64,000 bases of DNA from Pseudomonas putida (lineage in GTDB: Bacteria > Pseudomonadota > Gammaproteobacteria > Pseudomonadales > Pseudomonadaceae), in assembly GCF_016406145.1 (NCBI RefSeq), contig NZ_CP066306.1, positions 3,782,001-3,846,000 of the forward strand, written 5' to 3'. The position numbers and the translations under genes are program-made. Below, one piece after another: positions 56,326 through 64,000 of the stretch; the stretch's first letter is position 1; each line of letters begins with the position of its first letter. Below the pieces are notes generated by a model. The model saw only the letters and a list, made by a program, of their open reading frames with translations. It was not told where the DNA came from and made no database searches.

Positions 56326-58976
56326 GGGGTTTCGCTTTCGGCTTCGGGTTGTTGGGGCAAGGGCAAGCATAAAGTGATGCAGGTACCAAGGCCATCGATG
56401 CCTTCGCTGACCAGAATCTGCCCACCATGGGCGCCGATCATGCCTTGACAGATCGCCAGGCCCAGGCCGGTGCCCTGCCCGCCGCGGTCGCCGCGGGCCG
56501 CGGTGTAAAACATGTCGAAGATTTTCTCGCGTTCAGGCACGGGGATGCCAGGCCCTTGGTCGCTGACCGCGAACCGCAATTGCTCGTCGTGCACCGACAC
56601 CTGCAGTTCGAGGCGGCCTTGGGCGGGTGAAAAGCGCGCTGCGTTCTCCAGCACGTTGATCAGCGCCTGCTCGATCAGCGCGGCGTGCACGAACAGCAAC
56701 GGCAACTCAGCGGGCACGTCGGTGTGCACGCGCAGGGGCGCGAGCACTACGCGTAGGCGGTTCAGGGCACTGCCGACGATATCGGCAGGGGCGACCCAGT
56801 CGCGGGCCAGCTTGAGACCGCCATGGCCCAGACGGGTCATGTCGAGCAGGTTCTGGATATAGCGGTCAAGGCGTTCGGCTTCGTTGCGGGTACCCTCCAA
56901 CAGCTCGCGGCGGTCTTCGGTGGGGATGGCTTCGCCCAGCGCCAGCAGGCTGTCGATACTGCCACGCATGGCGGTCAGCGGAGTACGCAAGTCGTGGGAG
57001 ACAGAGGCCAGCAACGCGCTGCGCAACTGCTCGGTCTCGCCGTGCAGGCGGGCGGCTTCCAGTTGCTCGGCCAGGCGAGCCCGAGCGAGGGCCTGGGCCA
57101 GCGGTTGACCAAGCGCCATGAGCAGCCGGCGCCGCTGGGCACTGAGAGGGTCGCCGGACTGGGGGCGTACGCCGAGCATGGCCAGGGGATGATCGTCGAC
57201 GGTCAACGGCCACCACCACCATCTGCCATCAGGCAGGGTGTCGCTGCCATGGCCGGCGGCCTGCCCATGTTGCCAGGCCCATTCGGCGGCGGCGCGCTCG
57301 TTGTCGCTCAAGGCCTGGGCTTGGCCGCTGGCCACTTGTAACTGCCCTTCGGGGTTGCGTTCGAGCAGGCAGACGTGCACGTCCTGCCAGCCGTTGAGGT
57401 GCTGGCCGGCGGCGTTGAATACGGCTTGCCGGTCGGTGGCGACCGTAAGCCGTCGCGACAGGTCGAGCAACTGGTTGGTTTGCGCCTGGGTTTCGCGAAG
57501 GGCCTGCAACTGGCGGCGCTGACGCGCAGCGAGGTTGCCGGTAAGCGCAGCCATCAACAGGAAAAACACCAGTGTCAGCACGTCTTCTTCGCGCTGAATG
57601 CTGAAGGAGAAATTCGGCGGGATGAACAAGAAGTCGTAGGTCAGGAATGACAAGGCAGCACAGGCCAAGGCCGGGCCCAGGCTGCTGCGCACCGCGACCA
57701 GAAGTACGGCGGCAAGGAAAACCAGCGAAATATTGGGCAGCGCCAACACGCTCGACACCGCCCAGGACAACCCCGTCGCCAGCGCGGTCGCGGCCAGTGC
57801 CAACAGATAGTGGCGCCATATCCACACCCGTCGCACGGCCGAACTTGCGGGGGCCGGTTGGGCATCGCGGTCGAGCACGTTGATCTCAAGCCCGTGGCTT
57901 TCGCGCAGCAACCGGGCAGCCACGCCTGCGCCGAACAGTCGACGACGCAGGCGGTCCCGGGACTGACCCACCAGCACCAGGCTGGCTCGGCGCTCGCCGG
58001 CATGCTGGATCAGCGTGCGTGCCACCTCGCCTGCGCGCAGCAGGACCACTTCCCCGCCCAGGCGCTCAGCCAGTTGTTGGGCCGCCTGCAAACGCTGCCG
58101 TGCGGTTTCGTCGCGCAGCCGCCCGTTGTCCACATGCACCAGGCTCCAGGGCAAATGCCGACGCTGCGCAACCCGGCTGGCATGGCGCACCAGGCGTTCG
58201 GCCTGATCGTCACCATCGACACCCACCAGCAGACGCCCGCGCAGGGCCGGCGCCTCTTGGCCACGCTGACGATAACCGTGGGCCAGGTCGGCATCGACCT
58301 GCGCGGCGGCGGCCTGCATGGCCAGCTCACGCAACGCGGTGAGGTTGGTCTGGGAAAAATAGGCATCGATCGCAGCCCGAGCCTGCTCGGGCACGTAGAC
58401 TTTGCCCTCACGCAGACGTTCGAGCAGCTCGCGTGGCGGCAGGTCGATCAGCACCAGCTCGAAAGACTCCTGCAGCACCCAGTCCGGCAGCGTTTCACGC
58501 ACGTGCACGCCAGTGATGTCGCGCACCTTGTCGTTGAGGCTTTCCAGGTGCTGGACGTTGACCGTGGTGTACACGTCGATTCCGGCGGCCAACAGTTCCT
58601 GAACGTCTTGCCAGCGTTTGGCGTGGCGGCTGCCCGGGGCGTTGCTGTGGGCGAGTTCATCGACAAGGGCCAAGCCGGGGGCGGCTTTCAGCAGGCCGTC
58701 AAGGTCCATTTCCTCCAGGGTGACACCCCGGTATTCGCTGCGTAGCAAAGGTTGCTGGACCAGGCCAGAGAGGAGTGATTCGGTTTCGGCGCGGCCGTGG
58801 GTTTCGACTACGCCTGCCAGTACCTGCACGCCCTGGCGCTGTTGGGCGTGGGCGGCTTGTAACATGGCGTAGGTCTTGCCTACGCCGGGGGCTGCACCGA
58901 GAAATACCTTGAGCCTGCCACGTCCTTCGCGCGGCAGGTTGGCCAACAGCGCGTCTGCGCGGGCTGCGTCACTCAT
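56322..58976 (-). CDS. kdpD: Sensor histidine kinase KdpD
   Basis: KdpD senses low potassium or ionic stress and phosphorylates KdpE. The 884-residue protein has the N-terminal KdpD domain (GAAPGVGKTYAML nucleotide loop, ALVDELAHSN), a universal-stress-protein-like domain (LVGVDGDDQAERLV), four closely spaced membrane spans (about 390-490), a GAF-like region, and the kinase core with the phospho-histidine in SVSHDLRTPLTAMRG and ATP-binding motifs NVLENAARFSP, DQGPGIP and GTGLGLAI. Length is normal. It lies 150 bases after kdpC, with a hairpin and a REPIN between. Confidence 0.96.
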   Translation of the reverse strand: MSDAARADALLANLPREGRGRLKVFLGAAPGVGKTYAMLQAAHAQQRQGVQVLAGVVETHGRAETESLLSGLVQQPLLRSEYRGVTLEEMDLDGLLKAAPGLALVDELAHSNAPGSRHAKRWQDVQELLAAGIDVYTTVNVQHLESLNDKVRDITGVHVRETLPDWVLQESFELVLIDLPPRELLERLREGKVYVPEQARAAIDAYFSQTNLTALRELAMQAAAAQVDADLAHGYRQRGQEAPALRGRLLVGVDGDDQAERLVRHASRVAQRRHLPWSLVHVDNGRLRDETARQRLQAAQQLAERLGGEVVLLRAGEVARTLIQHAGERRASLVLVGQSRDRLRRRLFGAGVAARLLRESHGLEINVLDRDAQPAPASSAVRRVWIWRHYLLALAATALATGLSWAVSSVLALPNISLVFLAAVLLVAVRSSLGPALACAALSFLTYDFLFIPPNFSFSIQREEDVLTLVFFLLMAALTGNLAARQRRQLQALRETQAQTNQLLDLSRRLTVATDRQAVFNAAGQHLNGWQDVHVCLLERNPEGQLQVASGQAQALSDNERAAAEWAWQHGQAAGHGSDTLPDGRWWWWPLTVDDHPLAMLGVRPQSGDPLSAQRRRLLMALGQPLAQALARARLAEQLEAARLHGETEQLRSALLASVSHDLRTPLTAMRGSIDSLLALGEAIPTEDRRELLEGTRNEAERLDRYIQNLLDMTRLGHGGLKLARDWVAPADIVGSALNRLRVVLAPLRVHTDVPAELPLLFVHAALIEQALINVLENAARFSPAQGRLELQVSVHDEQLRFAVSDQGPGIPVPEREKIFDMFYTAARGDRGGQGTGLGLAICQGMIGAHGGQILVSEGIDGLGTCITLCLPLPQQPEAESETP

Positions 58977-59021
58977 GCTTCATCCTTCAGTAGTGCCACG
59001 ATCGGCATTGTCTGTGCCTGC

Positions 59022-59102
59022 TTCGCCGACAAGCCGCCCCCCACAAGTGGTTCACAGCTTTCGAAAGCTGTGCCCTTGCTGTGGGAGACGGCTTGCCGGC
59101 GA
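59022..59102. repeat. REPIN between kdpC and kdpD, with a 20-base palindrome in its centre
   Basis: A reverse REP copy (TTCGCCGACAAGCCGCC..., 59022-59045) and a forward copy (TGTGGGAGACGGCTTGCC..., 59080-59102) flank CACAGCTTTCGAAAGCTGTG (59053-59072), a perfect 20-base palindrome. The whole unit can fold into one large hairpin in RNA. It splits the potassium-pump genes from the sensor genes and may reduce expression of kdpDE or stabilise the kdpFABC mRNA. Confidence 0.85.
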
Positions 59103-59104
59103 TT

Positions 59105-59121
59105 GGGCCGCAACGCGGCCC
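59105..59121 (-). terminator. Hairpin directly after kdpC, possible attenuator
   Basis: GGGCCGC and GCGGCCC form a perfect 7-base-pair stem with a 3-base loop, 5 bases after the kdpC stop codon. No T run follows on the minus strand, so it is more likely an mRNA-end stabiliser or partial terminator acting together with the adjacent REPIN. Confidence 0.5.
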
Positions 59122-59126
59122 CACGT

Positions 59127-59678
59127 TCATAGCCCAAATTTGCTCAAGGCCTGGTTAAGAGCCAGAACGTTGACCACAGGCGGCCCGATCAATGGATGGA
59201 GGGTGGCCCCTTCCAGCAGGGCTTGCAAGCGCTCTACCGGTATCTGGCGCGCCGCCGCCACCCGCGGAATCTGGTAGGCCACCGCCTGCGGTGGCAAATG
59301 CGGGTCCAGGCCACTGCCGGAGGTGGTCAGCAATGCTTGTGGCACCGGCCCCTGCCCGGCCTGGTACAGCTTCGCAGCATCGCCCGCGACCCGTTCAGCC
59401 AGCGCCGGGTTGCTTGGCGACAGGTTGCTGGCACTGCTGGCCACGGTGGCATAAGCCCCCGCCGAAGGCCGCGAATGAAACCAGCCATCCCCCTGAAAAT
59501 CCTGGGCGATCAGTGCCGAGCCGCGCACCTGGCCTTGCTCATCGCGTACCAGGCTGCCATTGGCCTGTTCCGGAAAAACCACTTGGGCAACACCGGTCAC
59601 CGCCAGCGGATACAGCGCGCCGGTGACCACCGCCAACAACAGAATCAGGCTCAGCGCCGGGCGTACATATGTGTTCAT
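59127..59678 (-). CDS. kdpC: Potassium-transporting ATPase subunit C
   Basis: KdpC is the single-span subunit that stabilises the KdpFABC pump. The 183-residue product starts with a membrane span ([20 protein letters not shown]) followed by the periplasmic domain with [20 protein letters not shown] and the conserved [14 protein letters not shown]. The gene follows kdpB by 10 bases. Confidence 0.96.
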   Translation of the reverse strand: MNTYVRPALSLILLLAVVTGALYPLAVTGVAQVVFPEQANGSLVRDEQGQVRGSALIAQDFQGDGWFHSRPSAGAYATVASSASNLSPSNPALAERVAGDAAKLYQAGQGPVPQALLTTSGSGLDPHLPPQAVAYQIPRVAAARQIPVERLQALLEGATLHPLIGPPVVNVLALNQALSKFGL

Positions 59679-59688
59679 GGTGGCCTCC

Positions 59689-61743
59689 TCAGACCAGGTG
59701 CAAAGCGTTGAGCAGCAGGTCGATCAGCTTGATCCCGGCAAATGGCACGATGATGCCGCCCAGGCCGTAGATCAGCAGGTTGCGCCGTAGCAGATGGGCA
59801 GCACTGGCCGCCTGTACGCGCACGCCGCGCAGCGCCAAGGGGATCAGTACGATGATGATCAGTGCGTTGAACACGATGGCCGAGAGGATCGCACTCTGCG
59901 GGCTGGCCAGCTGCATCAGGTTGAGCACGCCCAGTTGCGGGTAGATGGCAGCGAACAACGCCGGCAAAATGGCAAAGTACTTGGCCACGTCGTTGGCGAT
60001 GGAAAACGTGGTCAGCGCGCCACGTGTCACCAGCAGCTCCTTGCCGACCTGGACCACGTCCAGCAGCTTGGTCGGGTCGCTGTCCAGATCAACCATGTTG
60101 GCGGCTTCGCGCGCGGCCTGGGTGCCGTCGTTCATGGCCATGCCTACGTCAGCCTGGGCCAGAGCAGGGGCATCGTTGGCACCGTCGCCGCACATGGCCA
60201 CCAGGCGGCCGTCGTTCTGCTCCTGGCGGATGCGCGCCAGCTTCTTCTCCGGTGTGGCTTCGGCCAGCACGTCATCAACACCTGCCTCGGCGGCGATGGC
60301 CGCGGCCGTCAGCGGGTTGTCGCCGGTGACCATCACCGTGCGAATACCCAGCTTGCGCAGCTCGGCGAAGCGTTCGCGGATGCCAGGCTTGACCACGTCC
60401 TTGAGATGGATCACGCCGAGCAGCCGCTTGTCCACGCACACCAGCAGCGGCGTACCACCACTCTGAGCGATGCGTTCAACTTCGCGGGCCAGCGCCAGCG
60501 GCATTTCCAGGCGCTGCATGCCGACGAAGGCGAGGACGGCATCAACGGCGCCCTTGCGGTAGCGATGCTGCTGGAAATCGATGCCCGACAGGCGTGTCTC
60601 GGCACTGAAGGCAATGGCGTCGAACTGCCCCACGCCCGGCTCGACGAAGTCATGCAACTGGCGCAGGTACTCGACGATCGACTTGCCTTCGGCCGTGTCA
60701 TCGGCCAGCGACGCGAGCAAGGCGCCCTCGCCCAGCTCCTTGGCGGTCACCCCGGTGGCTGCATGCAGGGCGCTGCAACGGCGATTGCCAAAGGTGATGG
60801 TGCCGGTCTTGTCGAGCATCAGCGTGTGCACGTCACCGGCCGCCTCCACGGCACGGCCCGAGCGGGCGATCACGTTCAGGCGCACAAGGCGATCCATGCC
60901 GGCGATGCCGATGGCCGAGAGCAGGCCACCAATGGTGGTCGGGATCAGCGTCACCAGCAGTGCAGCAAGGAAAATCAGTGGCAGACTGCCGCCGGCGAAG
61001 TGGGCGAATGGCTGCAGCGTGACCACTACGATCAGGAAGATCAACGTCAGGCCGATCAGCAGAATATCCAGCGCGATTTCGTTGGGCGTCTTCTGTCGCT
61101 TGGCGCCTTCGACCAAGGCGATCATGCGGTCCAGGGTAGACTCGCCCGGGTTGCTGGTGATGCGAATAAGCAGCCAGTCGGAAACCAACCGGGTATTGCC
61201 AGTGACGGCCGAGCGGTCACCCCCGGATTCACGAATCACCGGCGCAGACTCACCGGTGATGGCCGCTTCGTTGACCGCCGCGATGCCCTCGAGCACCTCG
61301 CCGTCACCCGGGATCATCTCGCCGGCAACGACACGGACTACGTCGTCCTTGCGCAGCTGCGCAGCGGCAACGGTCTCGAACGTGCCGTCGCGCATACGGC
61401 GCTCTGCGGTCAGCCCCTGACTGCCGGCCTTGAGGCTATCGGCGCGGGCCTTGCCGCGGCCCTCTGCCAGCGCTTCGGCAAAGTTGGCGAACAGCACGGT
61501 AAACCACAGCCACAACGCGATCTGCACGGCAACGCCGGTGCTCACGTCACTGCCGGGTGCAAAGCACAGCACGGTGGTCAGGACGGCGGTCAGCGCGACC
61601 ACCAGCATGACCGGCGAGCGCTTGAGCTGCCGCGGGTCAAGCTTGACGAATGCTTGCACCAGCGCCGGGCGCCACAGCGCGGCGAAGCGGGTCTGGTCCT
61701 TGGCGCTGTGCCGGGCGTTCACTTCAGGAATGGGCATGTTCAT
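59689..61743 (-). CDS. kdpB: Potassium-transporting ATPase subunit B (P-type ATPase)
   Basis: KdpB hydrolyses ATP to power high-affinity potassium uptake by KdpA. The 684-residue P-type ATPase has the phosphorylation site [13 protein letters not shown], the actuator [14 protein letters not shown], the hinge [18 protein letters not shown], and a serine/acidic-rich [20 protein letters not shown] segment typical of KdpB. It has about seven membrane helices. It lies between kdpA (10 bases) and kdpC (10 bases). Confidence 0.97.
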   Translation of the reverse strand: MNMPIPEVNARHSAKDQTRFAALWRPALVQAFVKLDPRQLKRSPVMLVVALTAVLTTVLCFAPGSDVSTGVAVQIALWLWFTVLFANFAEALAEGRGKARADSLKAGSQGLTAERRMRDGTFETVAAAQLRKDDVVRVVAGEMIPGDGEVLEGIAAVNEAAITGESAPVIRESGGDRSAVTGNTRLVSDWLLIRITSNPGESTLDRMIALVEGAKRQKTPNEIALDILLIGLTLIFLIVVVTLQPFAHFAGGSLPLIFLAALLVTLIPTTIGGLLSAIGIAGMDRLVRLNVIARSGRAVEAAGDVHTLMLDKTGTITFGNRRCSALHAATGVTAKELGEGALLASLADDTAEGKSIVEYLRQLHDFVEPGVGQFDAIAFSAETRLSGIDFQQHRYRKGAVDAVLAFVGMQRLEMPLALAREVERIAQSGGTPLLVCVDKRLLGVIHLKDVVKPGIRERFAELRKLGIRTVMVTGDNPLTAAAIAAEAGVDDVLAEATPEKKLARIRQEQNDGRLVAMCGDGANDAPALAQADVGMAMNDGTQAAREAANMVDLDSDPTKLLDVVQVGKELLVTRGALTTFSIANDVAKYFAILPALFAAIYPQLGVLNLMQLASPQSAILSAIVFNALIIIVLIPLALRGVRVQAASAAHLLRRNLLIYGLGGIIVPFAGIKLIDLLLNALHLV

Positions 61744-61753
61744 GGTCGGTTCC

Positions 61754-63448
61754 TCAGAAACCCAGGCTCAGGTGTTCAGCGATTGGCCCAAGGGCCAGGG
61801 CCGGCAGGAAGGTCAGGCCGCCCACCAGCAGGATGGTCACCAGCAGCAGGCCGGTGAACAGAGGGCCATGGGTTGGGAAGCTGTTCAGCCCTTGCGGCGC
61901 GCTTTTCTTAGCGGCCAGGCTGCCAGCCAAGGCCAGGATCGGCAGGATGTAGCCAAAGCGGCCGATGAGCATGGCCAGGCCGATCATCACGTTGTGGAAT
62001 ACGGTGTTGGCACCGAACCCGGCGAACGCCGAGCCGTTGTTGGCGGCACCCGAGGTGTAGGCGTAGAGCAATTGGCTGAAGCCATGTGCACCTGGGTTGC
62101 TGACCGCGCTGGCAGGGCCCGGCAGGCTGGCGGCGATGGCGCCAAGCACCAGCACACCGACCGGCATCACCAGCAGGGTTGCCACCAGCAGTTGCACTTC
62201 CCGGGCCTGTAGTTTCTTACCGAGGTATTCCGGCGTGCGGCCGATCATCAAGCCTGCCAGGAATACCGCGATCAGCACGAACAGCAACATGCCGTAGAGC
62301 CCCGCGCCAACGCCGCCGAAAATCACCTCGCCGACCATCATGTTGACCATAGCGACCATGCCGGTGAGCGGGTTGAGGCTGTCGTGCATGGCGTTGACCG
62401 AGCCATTGGACGCTGCGGTGGTGGTTACCGTCCACAGCACCGAGCCGGTCGTGCCGAAGCGGCTTTCCTTGCCCTCCAGGGGTGCGCTTTGCTGAACCTG
62501 CGCGCTTTCCAGCGCCGGGTTGGGCTGGTGCTCCGACCACAGTGCGGTCGCGCCGCCAATCAGGAAAAGGCCGAGCATGCAGGCCAGAATCGCGCGGCTT
62601 TGGCGCAGGTCCTTGACGTAATGGCCGAAGGTGAAGACCAGGGCGGCCGGGATCAGGATGATCGAAGCCACCTCGAACAGGTTGCTCCAGGCAGTGGGGT
62701 TCTCGAACGGGTGTGACGAGTTGACTCCGAAGAAGCCGCCGCCGTTGGTCCCCAATTGCTTGATCGCGATCTGGCTGGCGGCAGGGCCGAGCGGAATCGT
62801 CTGGTCAGCACCTTGCAGGGTCACAGCGTGGGCGTAGTCAGCGAAGGTCTGCGGCACACCCTGCCAGACCAGCAGCAGCGCGAGCACCAGGCACAACGGC
62901 AACAGGCCGTAAAGGGTGGCACGGGTCATGTCGACCCAGAAGTTGCCAATACTGGTGGTCGAGCGCCGGGCGATGCCGCGACACAAGGCGACCAGCACGG
63001 CCAGCCCGGTAGCGGCGCTTACGAAGTTCTGTACGGTCAGGCCGAGCATCTGGCTCAGGTAACTGACCGAGGCTTCACCGCTGTAAGCCTGCCAGTTGGT
63101 GTTGGTGACAAAGCTCACCGCGGTGTTGAAAGCCAGCGACCATTCCTGGCCGGGCAAGTGTTGCGGGTTGAGCGGCAGGTAACCCTGCAGTAAAAGTACG
63201 CTGAAGAGCAGCACGAAACCGGCCAGGTTGAACGCCAGCAGCGCCAGGGCGTACTGCTTCCAGTTCTGTTCCTGATCGGCGCGCACGCCGGCCAGCCGAT
63301 AGCAGCCCCGCTCCACCGGCCCAAGCAGCGGCGTCAGCCAAGTCCGCTGGCCTTCCATGACGTTGAAGTAGAACCGCCCGAGCCAGGGTGCCGGCAGCAG
63401 CACGATGGCGAAAAACGCCAGCAGCAACGCGAAGTCATAACTGTGCAT
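61754..63448 (-). CDS. kdpA: Potassium-transporting ATPase subunit A
   Basis: KdpA is the potassium-selective channel-like subunit with ten membrane helices. The 564-residue product contains the selectivity-filter-like loops [40 protein letters not shown] and [15 protein letters not shown], as expected. Start and ribosome site (AGGGAGCGG) are clear. kdpF precedes it. Confidence 0.97.
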   Translation of the reverse strand: MHSYDFALLLAFFAIVLLPAPWLGRFYFNVMEGQRTWLTPLLGPVERGCYRLAGVRADQEQNWKQYALALLAFNLAGFVLLFSVLLLQGYLPLNPQHLPGQEWSLAFNTAVSFVTNTNWQAYSGEASVSYLSQMLGLTVQNFVSAATGLAVLVALCRGIARRSTTSIGNFWVDMTRATLYGLLPLCLVLALLLVWQGVPQTFADYAHAVTLQGADQTIPLGPAASQIAIKQLGTNGGGFFGVNSSHPFENPTAWSNLFEVASIILIPAALVFTFGHYVKDLRQSRAILACMLGLFLIGGATALWSEHQPNPALESAQVQQSAPLEGKESRFGTTGSVLWTVTTTAASNGSVNAMHDSLNPLTGMVAMVNMMVGEVIFGGVGAGLYGMLLFVLIAVFLAGLMIGRTPEYLGKKLQAREVQLLVATLLVMPVGVLVLGAIAASLPGPASAVSNPGAHGFSQLLYAYTSGAANNGSAFAGFGANTVFHNVMIGLAMLIGRFGYILPILALAGSLAAKKSAPQGLNSFPTHGPLFTGLLLVTILLVGGLTFLPALALGPIAEHLSLGF

Positions 63449-63457
63449 GGCCGCTCC

Positions 63458-63547
63458 CTAGCTGCGATCGGCGCGCAGCAGCGCCATCAGCAGGTAAACC
63501 GCCAACGCCACTGCCAGTAGCAGTGACAGCCCGTCGAGCATGTTCAT
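63458..63547 (-). CDS. kdpF: KdpF small subunit
   Basis: A 29-residue frame reads MNMLDGLSLLLAVALAVYLL then MALLRADRS, a single hydrophobic helix with a short basic end, as in KdpF, which stabilises the pump. It ends 9 bases before the kdpA ATG, and GGGGAGA lies 7 bases before its start codon. It is too short for usual gene callers. Confidence 0.9.
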   Translation of the reverse strand: MNMLDGLSLLLAVALAVYLLMALLRADRS

Positions 63548-63723
63548 GTGTGGATCTCCCCTTGTTACGGCTTGGGCCGCTTTGGGGGAATTGTCCGAGG
63601 GAGGGGCGTAAAGGTACGAGATCGAGGCGTGCGGCTGGAGATAAAGAATGCGTAAAGATCAGGATTGTGGTGTTGCCTGCATCGGCCCATGCGCAGGGCG
63701 AGCCCGCCCGGGCCGACGCAAGG
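63548..63723 (-). promoter_or_regulatory. kdp control region with a KdpE-like site
   Basis: This 176-base gap carries, on the minus strand, CTTTACGCATTCTTTAT (63641-63657), a direct repeat of CTTTA spaced 11 bases apart that resembles the T-rich KdpE-binding site of enterobacterial kdp promoters. A further CTTTACGCC lies downstream at 63606-63614. The -35 and -10 elements are not obvious. The control role is inferred from position and resemblance. Confidence 0.45.
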
Positions 63724-64000
63724 CTAACGTTGTGGCGTTGGCTGCCCGGCGTTGCGGCTCCAGTCCAGCAGCAGGCTATACCCCACCGCCAGCAGGGTTG
63801 GCCCGATGAACAGGCCAATGAAGCCAAAGGCAATCAAACCGCCAAACACTCCGAGCAGCACGATCACCAGCGGCAGGTTGCCGCCCCTGCTGATCAGGTA
63901 AGGCTTGAGCACGTTGTCCACGCCACTGATGACGAAGGTGCCCCAGATACCCAGGAACACCGCCATGCCGTACTCACCCTGCCATACCAGCCAGGCAGTC
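63724..64000 (-). CDS. AI-2E family transporter, YdiK-like (N-terminal part outside window)
   Basis: The frame is open from the right edge (TAWLVWQGEYGMAVFLGIWG) to the stop at 63724, so the window holds only the last 91 residues. It has three hydrophobic segments with GVDNVLKPYLISRGGNLPLV and GVFGGLIAFGFIGLFIGPTL, the C-terminal signature of AI-2E family (PerM-like) membrane proteins. These are permeases or exporters of diverse function; the name does not prove AI-2 transport. The ATG at 63966 is internal. Confidence 0.88.
   Translation of the reverse strand, partial: TAWLVWQGEYGMAVFLGIWGTFVISGVDNVLKPYLISRGGNLPLVIVLLGVFGGLIAFGFIGLFIGPTLLAVGYSLLLDWSRNAGQPTPQR

Noticed and set aside
1..64000. 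Search by eye for CRISPR arrays, insertion sequences, integrases, attachment sites and rRNA/tRNA genes
   Set aside because: No spaced direct repeats, transposase or integrase frames, or structural RNA signatures were seen; only REP/REPIN repeats are present.

Overview
The window looks like chromosomal DNA from a fluorescent pseudomonad of the Pseudomonas putida group. The evidence is the high and even GC content, the G/C-ending codons, the GGAG-type ribosome sites, REP/REPIN repeats built on GGGAGCCGGCTTGCCGGCGA, and gene blocks typical of that group: mltD-gloB-yafS-rnhA-dnaQ, a fad(x) acyl-CoA operon next to a dksA paralogue, LysR/phnW/phnX, the fused mrpA'-G operon and kdpFABC-DE. I see no prophage, insertion sequence, CRISPR array, rRNA or tRNA. 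Most of the sequence is core metabolism, transport and sensing.

Layout. 1-8 kb: end of an RhtA-type exporter, a small lipoprotein, an M24 aminopeptidase divergent from a translationally coupled DUF3182/hydrolase pair, a soxR gene divergent from an ABM-type monooxygenase across a clear SoxR promoter, an isochorismatase-fold hydrolase, and a divergent XRE-cupin regulator/EamA exporter pair. 8-14 kb: six-gene Mrp (Sha/Pha) cation/proton antiporter operon with its own sigma70 promoter. 14-16 kb: small hypothetical genes and a DksA paralogue lacking the four-cysteine zinc site. 16.5-21.1 kb: one giant gene of the dermonecrotic-toxin-like DUF6543 family, apparently frameshifted at its very end. 21-28 kb: five-gene acyl-CoA activation and beta-oxidation operon with an AraC regulator. 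28-31 kb: 2-aminoethylphosphonate breakdown (LysR, phnW, phnX) closed by a REPIN.

31-38.7 kb: FMN reductase, a small conserved protein, ldcA lysine decarboxylase, then dnaQ, rnhA and a methyltransferase opposite gloB and mltD. 38.8-46.2 kb: yej-type oligopeptide ABC transporter with two different tandem binding proteins. 46.5-50.6 kb: Fur-controlled FecI/FecR/TonB-receptor surface-signalling unit, convergent with an MFS transporter. 52-55.3 kb: a GAF-GGDEF-EAL phosphodiesterase followed by a soluble two-PAS chemoreceptor (BdlA-like), preceded by an unusual set of four TGTACAA half-sites. 55.6-63.5 kb: the Kdp potassium system, with a hairpin and a REPIN between the pump genes and the sensor genes. 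The right edge cuts an AI-2E family membrane protein.

The least explained parts are the giant DUF6543 gene and its displaced C-terminal tail, the DUF3182/hydrolase pair, the probable second frameshift in the SoxR-controlled monooxygenase, the paired TGTACAA array, and the 340-base non-coding stretch before fecI. I could not run database searches, so family names rest on recognised motifs and gene order.
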